Assembly (NCBI RefSeq): GCF_018070345.1
Contig: NZ_JAGPXX010000024.1
Span: 31,697-95,696, forward strand
Length of the DNA stretch: 64,000 nt
Direction of reading: 5' to 3'
Source: Streptomyces sp. F63
GTDB lineage: Bacteria; Actinomycetota; Actinomycetes; Streptomycetales; Streptomycetaceae
Shown: one piece after another, positions 38,655 through 47,411 of the stretch
How the letters are laid out: every line of letters starts with the position of its first letter
Position numbering within the stretch: position 1 is the stretch's first letter
Program-made: the position numbers and the translations under genes
The notes under the pieces: model-generated
The model's input: the letters and a program-made list of their open reading frames with translations, nothing else
Database searches by the model: none
Told to the model about the DNA's origin: nothing

Positions 38655-40598
38655 TCAGCGACCGTAGGCCCCGCGTGCCTCGGCGACCTGTCGCAGCACC
38701 TGGAGCAGCACCCGGCTGCCGGCCGGCGCGAGTGCCGGCGCATACGTCCAGGCGTGGCCGACCCAGGGGTCGGCCAGGTGGTCGTCCGGCACCGGCGTGA
38801 CCCGCAGCAGCGAGCGCCACAGCGGGTCCAGCACGGGCCCGTACTCCCGGGCGTCGTCGCGGTCGGCGACCATCATCAGATGCACGCCGACGGCCGGGCC
38901 CTCGTCGGCGAGGTAGCGCAGCTGCGTCACGGCCCGGTCGTCGAAGCCGTGCGGGAAGTCGTTGACGACGAGCAGGTGCTCGCCGGTGTCGACGTCCGGC
39001 GGCAGCGCGTCGGAGGCGCCGCCCCGGACGGCCATCTGCACCAGGTCCACGCGCCGCGTCAGCCGGGACAGGACGGCGGTCACGCCCGCGGCACCCGCGG
39101 CCGGGGGCTCGCGCAGCACGCCGGACTCCAGCAGGGGGGCGAGGGAGGCGGTGGCCGATCCGGCCGGGTCGAGGACGTGGACGGTGAACTCGCCCGCCGG
39201 GTGGACGGCGAGCAGCCGGGCGGCGTGGGCCACCGCCGCCTCCACGGCCGCCCGGCGCAGCTCGCCGGGGTCGGCGGCCGGGTCCGGGCCGGAGCGGGAC
39301 CGTCCGCCGTCGATCCAGAGGCCGCGTTCCAGCGGCAGCCGCACCAGCATGGGAATCCGCAGTTCCGGCCGCTCGGGGAGGTGGAGATCGCCCAGACGCA
39401 GCGCCATCGGGATCTCCATCGGCACCCGGTAGCCGTGCCAGACCGGGTTGTCCCAGCCCGCGAACGCGGGCGGCAGGGCCGGCTCGACCACCTCGGCCTC
39501 GGCCGCCAGCTGGTCGAGATCGCGGTCGAGGACGGCGCGGGCCCGGTCGACGAGTGCGGTGTGCCGAGCGCGGGCGGCCGCCCGGGCCTCGTCCGCGGCG
39601 CCGCCGACGCGGGAGCGGGGATCGGAGAGCACCCGCTGGAGCTCCTGCTCCTGACGTGAGTCGGCGAAGTCCACCGCGCTGCGGTACGCGGCGACACTGC
39701 GCGCCAGATCCTCGAACATGCCCCAGACCTGGTTGTAGAGGCGCTCGTCCATGGTCCAGCCGCTGGCATCGCCGGCGACGGGCCGCGGCGGCCGGCCGGG
39801 CTCGGCCGGCGGGGCCTGAGGCGACGGGGCCTGGGGCGACGGGGCCTGGGGCGACGGGGCCTGGGGCGCGGCGCCGGCGCGGCCGGGGTGCCGGTAGTCG
39901 ACCGGGGAACCGCTTCGCGCCGGCCGCGGGGACTGCGCCCCGGGCTGGACCGGGGCGGGCGGGGCGGGCGTCGGCGGCTGGGTGGCGGCCGCGCGGACCC
40001 GGGCCCCGTCACCGGCCGCCCGGGGCGGCGGCGCCATGGTCCGGGCCGTACCGCGGGCCACGGCCTCCTGGACGGTCGCGGCGAGTTCGGCGGCCTGGGG
40101 CAGCCCCTGGTCGCGCAGCATGGCGGCCAGGCCGTCCGCGTACCCCTGGCCGACGGCGCGGACCTTCCAGGCGCCGTGACGGCGGTAGAGCTCCAGGGCG
40201 GTAACCGCCGACTCGGAGTCGAGGCCGGTGACGGTGAAGCTGACGAGCTCCGTGCCGTCGAGACCGGTGACGGCGACGAACGGCGCGGCGACCGTGCCGA
40301 ACCGGGACGGCCGGCCGGGGCCGGAGGGCAGCGCGAGCAGCACGGTGACCCGGTGCACGCCCTCCGGCAGGGCTTCGAGGTCCACGGCCAGCCGGTGGTC
40401 CGCCGCCGCCTGCCGGGGGACTTCCAGACCGGGGAGGCGCGGGGCCGCCGGGTGGGCAACGCGCTCCGGGCCGGCGACACGGCCGTCCTCGTCTCCGAGG
40501 GTGGCTCCGGCGATGACGGGGTCACCGGCGGATATCCGGATCTCCAGGCGGGTCCGCGTCAGCGGATGGTTCTGCCCGCGTACCAGCTCGGCCGTCAT
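38655..40598 (-). CDS. TerD-domain protein fused to an FtsK/HerA-like C-terminal domain without Walker A
   Basis: A 647-residue cytoplasmic protein in three parts. Residues 1 to about 190 are a TerD/CABP-like domain (LDSESAVTALELYRRHGAWK, VRAVGQGYADGL). About 200-275 is a Pro/Ala-rich linker with the unit QAPSP repeated several times. About 280-647 begins with a helical stretch and then resembles the FtsK/HerA ATPase fold: VRLPLERGLWIDGG where Walker A would be, and HLLVVNDFPHGFDDRAV followed by GVHLMMVADRDD at the Walker B position. No GxxxxGK[ST] is visible, so ATP hydrolysis is doubtful. Ter-FtsK fusions are known from comparative genomics of Ter stress systems. It lies between terC and terD types on one strand. 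Confidence 0.78.
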   Translation of the reverse strand: MTAELVRGQNHPLTRTRLEIRISAGDPVIAGATLGDEDGRVAGPERVAHPAAPRLPGLEVPRQAAADHRLAVDLEALPEGVHRVTVLLALPSGPGRPSRFGTVAAPFVAVTGLDGTELVSFTVTGLDSESAVTALELYRRHGAWKVRAVGQGYADGLAAMLRDQGLPQAAELAATVQEAVARGTARTMAPPPRAAGDGARVRAAATQPPTPAPPAPVQPGAQSPRPARSGSPVDYRHPGRAGAAPQAPSPQAPSPQAPSPQAPPAEPGRPPRPVAGDASGWTMDERLYNQVWGMFEDLARSVAAYRSAVDFADSRQEQELQRVLSDPRSRVGGAADEARAAARARHTALVDRARAVLDRDLDQLAAEAEVVEPALPPAFAGWDNPVWHGYRVPMEIPMALRLGDLHLPERPELRIPMLVRLPLERGLWIDGGRSRSGPDPAADPGELRRAAVEAAVAHAARLLAVHPAGEFTVHVLDPAGSATASLAPLLESGVLREPPAAGAAGVTAVLSRLTRRVDLVQMAVRGGASDALPPDVDTGEHLLVVNDFPHGFDDRAVTQLRYLADEGPAVGVHLMMVADRDDAREYGPVLDPLWRSLLRVTPVPDDHLADPWVGHAWTYAPALAPAGSRVLLQVLRQVAEARGAYGR

Positions 40599-41107
40599 CG
40601 TGCGGTCCCCTCGGTGAGTTGCTCGTCGTGTGCCGTGGTGGGGGTGTGCCGGCCGCCCACCGCTTCGCCGGCCGCGGAGCGCGGAGCAGGCCGCGGCCCG
40701 GAGCGGGCCCGCGGATTCCGCTCCGGGCCGCCGGACCGGGCAGGGTGTGCCAGGAGCTCGCGGCGTCCGGTGCGTTGCGTCGCACGGCGCGGACGTCGCG
40801 TCCCCGTGCCGGACGTGCGCGGGGATGTGACAGCGCGGCGTCGGGGTACCCCCGGCCGAAGACCGGGGAGTGCCGTGCCGGTCGTCGCGCGCCGGTCGGC
40901 CCTGCCGGCGACCGCCCTGGTGCCGCGGCAGGCAACGTCGCCCGTCAGGGAGCGGCGCCTCCCCGCTGAAGCGCGGCCGGCAGGGGGAAGCGCGCTCTCG
41001 GCGTGCCGGCCGTCAGTCCCCGTGCCGGATCGTACGGGAGCTCCCGGCCCGTGCGGCGGGAGTCCGTGCCGGGCGTCGCGACGGGGCGGACGCCGCCTGT
41101 CGCGGTA
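40599..41107. other. gene-free spacer between the TerD fusion and the TerD gene
   Basis: A 509-base GC-rich stretch with no coding frame I can support. It contains many short CGGG/CCCG pairs but no clear single terminator or operator. Confidence 0.5.
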
Positions 41108-41686
41108 CTAGAGGTGCGGAAGGATCGTCGGCATCAGGTCCTGGAAGGTGCGGCCGTTGCCAGGGGTGCCGATGGCCGTCATCGTCCAGCCGTTGCCCGA
41201 GCGGTGCACCTTGGCCATGATCTGCGCCGTGTACTGCCCGCCGCCGGTGAGGGTGTAACGGGCCATCTCCTGGCCGTTCGTCTCGTCGACGATACGGCAG
41301 AAGGCGTTCTCCACCTCGGCGAAGGTCTGCCCGGTGAAGGAGTTGACCGTGAAGACGATCTGGTCGATGTGGACGGGAACACGCTGGAGGTCCACCAGGA
41401 TGGCCTCGTCGTCGCCGCCCTGGCCGGCACCGCCGACGAGGTTGTCACCGGTGTGCCGGACGGAGCCGTCGTCGCTGACCAGGTGGCGGAAGAACACCAC
41501 GTCCACCGGCTGCTTGTCGGCGAACAGCACGGCGGAGGCGTCGAGGTCGATCTCCTTCGTACGCTTGCCGAACAGTCCACGGCGCGGGGCAGCCTGCCAG
41601 CCCAGCCCCATCCGCACCGCGGTCAGAGTCCCCCCGTCGGACTTCTGCAGGCTGATGCCCTGCCCCTTGGACAAGTTGACGCTCAC
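41108..41686 (-). CDS. TerD-family stress protein
   Basis: A 192-residue stand-alone TerD protein, the usual length. It begins SVNLSKGQGISLQK, the typical start of this family, has the calcium-binding acidic segment GGAGQGGDDEAILVDLQ and the conserved VNSFTGQTFAEVENAFCRIVD. TerD proteins bind Ca2+ and occur in tellurite, oxidative and phage stress systems; in Streptomyces several copies are normal and affect development. GAGGGGA precedes the GTG. Unlike most TerD proteins it has a small basic insert (RRGLFGKRTKE) near residue 36. Confidence 0.94.
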   Translation of the reverse strand: MSVNLSKGQGISLQKSDGGTLTAVRMGLGWQAAPRRGLFGKRTKEIDLDASAVLFADKQPVDVVFFRHLVSDDGSVRHTGDNLVGGAGQGGDDEAILVDLQRVPVHIDQIVFTVNSFTGQTFAEVENAFCRIVDETNGQEMARYTLTGGGQYTAQIMAKVHRSGNGWTMTAIGTPGNGRTFQDLMPTILPHL

Positions 41687-41890
41687 GCGCTGTCCCCTCT
41701 CGAAAAACTGAAAAACCGCCTGTGTGCGCGGCTGGAGAGAAACCCTACGCAGTGCCGCCGACAGCGGGGCCGTCCGGTCGCCGTTTGTGTCGTTCTTGCA
41801 ACACAGCGCCGCCGCGGGGGACACGGGAGGGAACCGTGGGGCACCGGGGCCCCGGGGAACCGGCTTCCCCCGCCGCGACGTGCCGCCCGT

Positions 41891-44017
41891 TCAGGAGAGA
41901 CCGGCCTCCCGCATCTGCCGCAGCTCCTTCTTGAGCTCCCCCACCTCGTCACGGAGCCGCGCGGCGACCTCGAACTGGAGATCCGCCGCCGCGGCGCGCA
42001 TCCGGTCCGTCATCTCCTCGATGAGTTCCGCCAGTTCGGCCGCGGGCCGGTCGGTGGGCACGAGGGGCTCGCGGTGTCCGGACTTCGCCGCCGCCTTGCC
42101 GCCGAGGGCCGGCACGGGAGCCTTGGCCTCCTTGGCGTCCTTGGGGCTGCGGTAGCCGGTGCCGAGCAGCTCCTGGGTGTCGATGTCCTCGCGGGCGATG
42201 GTCGCCACGATGTCGTTGATCTTCTTCCGCAGCGGCTGCGGGTCGATGCCACGCTCCGCGTTGTACGCGATCTGCTTCTCCCGGCGCCGGTTGGTCTCGT
42301 CGATGGCCCGCTCCATCGCCGGCGTGATCTTGTCGGCGTACATGTGGACCTGGCCGGAGACATTCCGCGCGGCACGGCCGATGGTCTGGATCAGGGAGGT
42401 GCCGGAGCGGAGGAAGCCCTCCTTGTCGGCGTCGAGAATGGCGACCAGCGAGACCTCGGGCAGGTCCAGGCCCTCGCGGAGGAGGTTGATGCCGACCAGG
42501 ACGTCGTACTCGCCGGCGCGCAGTTCCCGCAGGAGCTCGACGCGGCGGAGCGTGTCGACGTCCGAGTGGAGATAGCGGACCTGGATGCCGAGCTCCAGGA
42601 AGTAGTCGGTGAGGTCCTCGGCCATCTTCTTGGTGAGGGTGGTGACGAGGACGCGTTCGTCCTTCTCGGTGCGGACGCGGATCTCGTGCACCAGGTCGTC
42701 GATCTGGCCCTCGGTGGACTTGACGACGACCTCCGGGTCGACGAGCCCGGTGGGCCGGATGATCTGCTCGACGACACCGTCGCCCCGGGAGAGTTCATAT
42801 GCGCCCGGGGTGGCCGAGAGGTAGACCGTCTGGCCGATGCGCTCGGTGAACTCCTCCCACTTCAGGGGGCGGTTGTCCATGGCGGACGGCAGCCGGAAGC
42901 CGTGCTCGACGAGAGTCCGCTTGCGGGAGGCGTCGCCCTCGTACATCGCGCCGATCTGCGGCACGGTGACGTGCGACTCGTCGATGACGAGGAGGAAGTC
43001 CTCCGGGAAGTAGTCGAGGAGGGTGTGCGGAGGCGAGCCGGGCTCGCGGCCGTCCACGTGGAGGGAGTAGTTCTCGATGCCGGAGCAGGAGCCGATCTGG
43101 CGCATCATCTCGATGTCGTAGGTGGTGCGCATCCGCAGCCGCTGGGCCTCCAGCAGCTTGCCCTGCTTCTCCATCACCGCGAGGGTCTCGGTCAGCTCCC
43201 GTTCGATGGCCCCGATCGCGCGCTCCATGCGCTCCGGTCCGGCGACGTAGTGGCTGGCAGGGAAGACGTACAGGTGTTCGTCCTCGCTGATGACCTCGCC
43301 GGTGAGCGGGTGAAGTGTGGAGAGGGCCTCGATCTCGTCGCCGAACATCTCGATCCGGACGGCCAGCTCCTCGTAGACCGGGAAGATCTCGATGGTGTCG
43401 CCGCGCACCCGGAAGGTGCCGCGGGTGAAGGCCATGTCGTTGCGCGTGTACTGGATGTCGACGAAGCGGCGCAGCAGCTCGTCCCGGTCGTATTCCTCGC
43501 CGACCTTCAGCGGCACCATGCGGTCGACGTACTCCTGGGGGGTGCCCAGGCCGTAGATGCAGGAGACGGAGGCGACCACGACCACGTCGCGCCGGGTGAG
43601 CAGCGAGTTCGTGGCCGAGTGGCGCAGGCGCTCGACCTCCTCGTTGACCGAGGAGTCCTTCTCGATGTAGGTGTCCGACTGCGGGACGTACGCCTCGGGC
43701 TGGTAGTAGTCGTAGTACGAGACGAAGTACTCGACGGCATTGTTCGGCAGGAGCTCGCGGAACTCGTTGGCGAGCTGGGCGGCCAGGGTCTTGTTGGGCG
43801 CCATCACCAGCGTCGGCCGCTGGAGCCGTTCGATCATCCAGGCGGTGGTGGCCGACTTGCCGGTGCCCGTCGCGCCGAGCAGCACGACGTTCTTCTCGCC
43901 GGCGCGGATGCGCCGCTCCAGGTCCGCGATGGCCTCGGGCTGGTCGCCGCTGGGCCGATAGGGGCTGACGACCTCGAAGGGCGCCACCGTGCGTTCGATG
44001 TGGGATACGGGCCGCAT
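41891..44017 (-). CDS. uvrB: excinuclease ABC subunit B
   Basis: Helicase-like damage-verification subunit of nucleotide excision repair. 708 residues. Walker A GATGTGKS at 48-55, the beta-hairpin YYDYYQPEAYVPQSDTYIE at about 96-114, DESHVT as motif II, and a C-terminal UVR domain (FEVAARLRDEVGELKKEL). The ATG at 44017 matches the family start. It diverges from the secreted glycerophosphodiesterase gene. Confidence 0.97.
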   Translation of the reverse strand: MRPVSHIERTVAPFEVVSPYRPSGDQPEAIADLERRIRAGEKNVVLLGATGTGKSATTAWMIERLQRPTLVMAPNKTLAAQLANEFRELLPNNAVEYFVSYYDYYQPEAYVPQSDTYIEKDSSVNEEVERLRHSATNSLLTRRDVVVVASVSCIYGLGTPQEYVDRMVPLKVGEEYDRDELLRRFVDIQYTRNDMAFTRGTFRVRGDTIEIFPVYEELAVRIEMFGDEIEALSTLHPLTGEVISEDEHLYVFPASHYVAGPERMERAIGAIERELTETLAVMEKQGKLLEAQRLRMRTTYDIEMMRQIGSCSGIENYSLHVDGREPGSPPHTLLDYFPEDFLLVIDESHVTVPQIGAMYEGDASRKRTLVEHGFRLPSAMDNRPLKWEEFTERIGQTVYLSATPGAYELSRGDGVVEQIIRPTGLVDPEVVVKSTEGQIDDLVHEIRVRTEKDERVLVTTLTKKMAEDLTDYFLELGIQVRYLHSDVDTLRRVELLRELRAGEYDVLVGINLLREGLDLPEVSLVAILDADKEGFLRSGTSLIQTIGRAARNVSGQVHMYADKITPAMERAIDETNRRREKQIAYNAERGIDPQPLRKKINDIVATIAREDIDTQELLGTGYRSPKDAKEAKAPVPALGGKAAAKSGHREPLVPTDRPAAELAELIEEMTDRMRAAAADLQFEVAARLRDEVGELKKELRQMREAGLS

Positions 44018-44278
44018 GCCACCACCGTACGACCCGGCACCGACAACCGGCGTCCGGAGACCGCGCGGCCCCGGAACCGGTCCGGGCCGGGGGCCGTCGC
44101 CCGATCGGATCAAGTCGTCCCGGTGGGCTCCGGGAGCCGCGCGTCGCGGCGAAACCGCAGGCAGACGGGGCTGGTGCGACGGGACACACCCGGAGTGAAC
44201 CGGCCAGTGATCACCGGCGGGCCGCATTTTCGCTACATATCGTCGCATGGTGCGATACGCGACCCTGCGGAGTCACTC

Positions 44279-44300
44279 GTTCACTTTCTGGCCATCCCGG
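44279..44300 (+). promoter_or_regulatory. candidate PHO box upstream of the glycerophosphodiesterase
   Basis: Two adjacent 11-base units, GTTCACTTTCT (44279-44289) and GGCCATCCCGG (44290-44300), each match nine of eleven positions of the Streptomyces PhoP direct-repeat consensus G(G/T)TCAYYYR(G/C)G. They end 69 bases before the gene start. PhoP control of glpQ genes is known in Streptomyces coelicolor. Nothing else is seen in the 44018-44369 spacer. Confidence 0.65.
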
Positions 44301-44369
44301 GCCTGTTTCCCGTTGGCGGGCGGCTGGGAACCTCAGCGGGTCCGTGAACAGACGACGCGAGGAGTCCAC

Positions 44370-45281
44370 GTGCTCACACGCCCTGTCGCAGCCGTCACCG
44401 GCGCGGTGCTGGGGTTCTCCGCACTCATCCTCTCCGCCCCGGCGGCCCAGGCCGCCGGCCATCCCGGCGGCCCGGAGATCTTCGCCCACCGCGGTGCCTC
44501 CGGCTACGCCCCCGAGAACACCCTCGCCGCCGCGGACAAGGCGGACGAGCTCGACACCGTCTGGGTGGAGAACGACGTCCAGCGCACCAAGGACGGCGCG
44601 CTGGTGGTCATCCACGACACCACCCTCGCCCGCACGACGGACGTCGAGGAGGTCTTCCCCGACCGGTCGCCCTGGAAGGTCTCCGACTTCACCCTCGACG
44701 AGATCCGGCAGCTCGACGCGGGCAGCTGGTTCTCCGAGGAGTACGCCGGCGAGCGGATCCCCACCCTCCGGCAGTTCCTGCACCGGCTCTCCTGGAACCG
44801 GCAGAACCTGCTGCTGGAGATCAAGGCGCCGGAACTGTACCCCGGGATCGAGCGGCAGATCCTCGGTGAGCTGCGCCGCACCGGCTGGCTGAGCCCGTAC
44901 CACGTCCGCCACAAGCTGATCGTCCAGAGCTTCGCCGCCGACAGCATCCGGACCGTCCACCGGCAGCGCCCGGACGTGCGGACCGGCTTCCTCGGCACAC
45001 CGGCGGTGGCGGACCTGCCCTCCTACGCCGAGTTCACCGATCAGATCAATCCCAGCTTCCGCACGGTGACGGCCGACTACGTGGACGCCGTCCACCGCCT
45101 CAAGGGCCCGCACGGCAAGCGGATGGAGCTGCTGACCTGGACGGTCAACGACGGCCCCACCGCCGTCCGGCTCGCGGACCTCGGGGTCGACGGCATCATC
45201 ACCAACAAACCCGACGTGGTCCGGGACGCGGTGCGCGAGGAGAGCGCCGCGCCGGAGGCACTGCTGCCCTCCGCCGGCTGA
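44370..45281 (+). CDS. glpQ: secreted glycerophosphodiester phosphodiesterase
   Basis: Hydrolyses glycerophosphodiesters to glycerol-3-phosphate and an alcohol, feeding phosphate and carbon to the cell. 303 residues. A signal peptide with an Ala-rich end (APAAQAA at about 22-28) precedes the mature GDPD domain: IFAHRGASGYAPENTLAA with the catalytic His pair, VENDVQRTKDGALVVIHD with metal ligands, and LTWTVNDGPTAVRLADLGVDGIITNKP at the end. The GTG start follows GAGGAG. The PHO box upstream suggests induction in phosphate starvation. A hairpin follows the stop. Confidence 0.93.
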   Translation: MLTRPVAAVTGAVLGFSALILSAPAAQAAGHPGGPEIFAHRGASGYAPENTLAAADKADELDTVWVENDVQRTKDGALVVIHDTTLARTTDVEEVFPDRSPWKVSDFTLDEIRQLDAGSWFSEEYAGERIPTLRQFLHRLSWNRQNLLLEIKAPELYPGIERQILGELRRTGWLSPYHVRHKLIVQSFAADSIRTVHRQRPDVRTGFLGTPAVADLPSYAEFTDQINPSFRTVTADYVDAVHRLKGPHGKRMELLTWTVNDGPTAVRLADLGVDGIITNKPDVVRDAVREESAAPEALLPSAG

Positions 45282-45286
45282 CCCCC

Positions 45287-45313
45287 GGGCCGGCCGCCCT
45301 CCGCGGCCGGCCC
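45287..45313. terminator. hairpin after glpQ
   Basis: Perfect 10-base stem (45287-45296 with 45304-45313) and seven-base loop, six bases beyond the stop codon. Confidence 0.7.
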
Positions 45314-45399
45314 CCCGCCGCGCGTCCGGAGCACGGCCGGAGCACGGCCGGGCGGGCGCCGGCCCGGCGACTGTCGGTGCCGGGTCCTACCCTGCCGGA

Positions 45400-45942
45400 A
45401 TGACCGCAGTGACCTGGACCGTGACCGGCACCCCCATCGGCCCGCTGCTGCTCGCGGCCACCGGCCGGGGGCTGGCCCATGTCGTCTTCCACGCCGGCGG
45501 GACCGTCTCCCGGCGCGCGCTGGACCGGCTGGCGGCGCGCTTCGGCGGTACCCCGGCCGAGGGGGGCCCGGAGACGGGACCACCCGTGCTCGCGGACGCC
45601 GCCGGGCAGCTGCGCGCCTACTTCGCCGGCGCCCGGACGGCCTTCGACCTCGAACTGGACTGGTCCCTCTCCTCCGGCTTCTCCCTGCGCGTGCTCCGCG
45701 AACTGGCCTCCGGGGTGCCGTACGGCACGGTCGTCTCCTACCAGGACCTGGCCGACCGGGTGGGCGAGCCGGGCGCCGCCCGCGCCGTCGGTGTCGCCAT
45801 GGGGTCCAATCCCCTGCCGGTGGTCGTGCCCTGCCATCGCGTCGTCGAACAGAACGGTGGCATCGGCGGCTTCGGTGGCGGACTGCCGACGAAGAGAGCG
45901 CTGCTGGAACTGGAGGGCGTCCTTCCGCAGCCGCTGTTCTGA
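45400..45942 (+). CDS. ogt: methylated-DNA-[protein]-cysteine S-methyltransferase
   Basis: Suicide repair protein that removes alkyl groups from O6-alkylguanine. 180 residues. The active-site motif is VVPCHRVV with the acceptor cysteine near 144; the recognition helix is YQDLADRVGEPGAARAVGVAM and the arginine finger lies in it. The N-terminal domain lacks the zinc site of Ada, so it is the Ogt type. A third DNA-repair function next to uvrB, but separated from it by the divergent glpQ. Confidence 0.95.
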   Translation: MTAVTWTVTGTPIGPLLLAATGRGLAHVVFHAGGTVSRRALDRLAARFGGTPAEGGPETGPPVLADAAGQLRAYFAGARTAFDLELDWSLSSGFSLRVLRELASGVPYGTVVSYQDLADRVGEPGAARAVGVAMGSNPLPVVVPCHRVVEQNGGIGGFGGGLPTKRALLELEGVLPQPLF

Positions 45943-45972
45943 TGCCGGGGCGGCACCCCCCGCCCGCCAGGA

Positions 45973-45988
45973 GTGAACCCCCGTTCAC
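45973..45988. promoter_or_regulatory. candidate operator before the MFS gene
   Basis: GTGAAC and GTTCAC form a perfect inverted repeat with a four-C spacer, 31 bases before the GTG of the transporter. CACACT at 46009-46014 could be a -10 box six bases from the start, implying a leaderless mRNA; no ribosome binding site is seen. Confidence 0.45.
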
Positions 45989-46019
45989 ACCTGTCGGTGG
46001 CCACTGGCACACTCAGTGC

Positions 46020-47300
46020 GTGACCTCCACCCGGGACCCGGCCCGACACCGGGACGCACCGCTCGACCTGGCCGCGCTCCGCCGCCGCACCACCGCGGTC
46101 CTCATCGCGAGCCAGATCCTCGGCGGACTCGGTGTCGCCATCGGCATCGCCCTGGCCTCCGTGCTGGCCGAGGACATCAGCGGCTCCAAGGCGCTCTCCG
46201 GGCTGGCGCAGACCGCCGCGGTCGCCGGCACCGCCCTGCTCTCCATGCCGCTGGCCGCGCTGATGAGCGCCCGCGGCCGGCGCCCGGGGCTGACTCTGGC
46301 CTACGCCATCGGCGCCGCGGGCGGCAGTCTCGTCGTCCTCGCCGCCGCACTCGGTTCCTTCCCGCTGCTCCTGGTGGGCATGGCCGCCTTCGGCGCGGGC
46401 TCCTCGGCCAACCTCCAGGCCCGGTTCGCGGCCGCCGACCTCGCCCCCGCCGAGCAGCGGGCCCGGGCGATCTCCACGGTCGTCTGGGCCACCACCGTCG
46501 GCGCCGTCCTCGGTCCCAACATCGCCGCACCGGCCGGCCGCAGCGTGGCGGGGCTCGGGATACCCCAGGCCGCCGGCCCGTTCCTGTGGGCGGCGGCCGT
46601 CTTCGTCGTCTGCGCCGTGCTGGTCGCCGTGCTGCTGCGCCCGGACCCGCTGCTCACCGCCCGGGCGCTCGCGGCCCGGGACGAACACCCGGAGCGCGGG
46701 CGTTCGCTGCGCGCCGGGCTGGCCGCCGTATCCGCCTCGCCCCCGGCCCGGCTGGCCCTGGTCACGGTCAGCGTCTCGCACACGGTCATGGTCGCCATCA
46801 TGGTGATGACCCCCGTCGACCTCGCGCACCACGGCGCCGGCATCGAACTGATCGGTCTGGTGATCAGCGGTCACATCGCCGGCATGTACGCCTTCTCCCC
46901 GCTGATGGGCTGGCTGTGCGACCGCGCCGGCCGGCTGCCGGTCATCGGTCTCGCCGTGCTCCTGCTGGGCACGGCGGCCCTGCTCGCCGGCACGGCCGGG
47001 GGCGGACACGGGCGGACGGCGGCGGGGCTCTTCCTGCTCGGCCTCGGCTGGTCCGCCGGGCTGGTGGCCGGCTCGGCGCTGCTGACCGATTCCGTGCCGC
47101 AGGCCGCGCGCGCCGCCGTCCAGGGTCTGTCGGACCTGACGATGAACACGGCGGCGGGCCTCGGCGGCGCCCTGGCCGGCCTCGTCGTCGCCCGCGCCGG
47201 CTACGGCTGGCTGAACGCCCTGGGCGCCCTGCTGCTGCTCCCGGTGGTGGTGCTCGCCCTCCGCGGGCGCCGCCGCACCGGCCCCGCCGGAGCCCGCTGA
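46020..47300 (+). CDS. MFS transporter
   Basis: A 426-residue major facilitator protein with about 12 hydrophobic segments. Helix 1 begins AVLIASQILGGLGVAIGIALA; the loop after helix 2/3 has MSARGRRPGLTLAY in the place of the MFS A motif; the second half repeats the pattern (WLCDRAGRLPVIGLAV). This resembles actinobacterial efflux-type MFS proteins. Substrate unknown. The GTG start is chosen because the family begins shortly before helix 1. Confidence 0.85.
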   Translation: MTSTRDPARHRDAPLDLAALRRRTTAVLIASQILGGLGVAIGIALASVLAEDISGSKALSGLAQTAAVAGTALLSMPLAALMSARGRRPGLTLAYAIGAAGGSLVVLAAALGSFPLLLVGMAAFGAGSSANLQARFAAADLAPAEQRARAISTVVWATTVGAVLGPNIAAPAGRSVAGLGIPQAAGPFLWAAAVFVVCAVLVAVLLRPDPLLTARALAARDEHPERGRSLRAGLAAVSASPPARLALVTVSVSHTVMVAIMVMTPVDLAHHGAGIELIGLVISGHIAGMYAFSPLMGWLCDRAGRLPVIGLAVLLLGTAALLAGTAGGGHGRTAAGLFLLGLGWSAGLVAGSALLTDSVPQAARAAVQGLSDLTMNTAAGLGGALAGLVVARAGYGWLNALGALLLLPVVVLALRGRRRTGPAGAR

Positions 47301-47411
47301 GCCGCCCCGTCCCCCGGGGCCCCGGCGGCCGGCGGGCGCGGGGGGTGGCCCACCCGGGTGGCAGGCTGCCGGTGGGTGTATCGCACCTGGCGGAGCGGGA
47401 ATGCGGACACA

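Noticed and set aside
44268..44278. Extra PHO-box unit upstream of the main two
   Set aside because: It matches only when shifted out of the 11-base register.
41003..44347. Long plus-strand open frame antisense to terD and uvrB
   Set aside because: Composition is typical of an antisense shadow (Val/Asp/Leu/Gly rich, no domains) and uvrB is unmistakable on the other strand.
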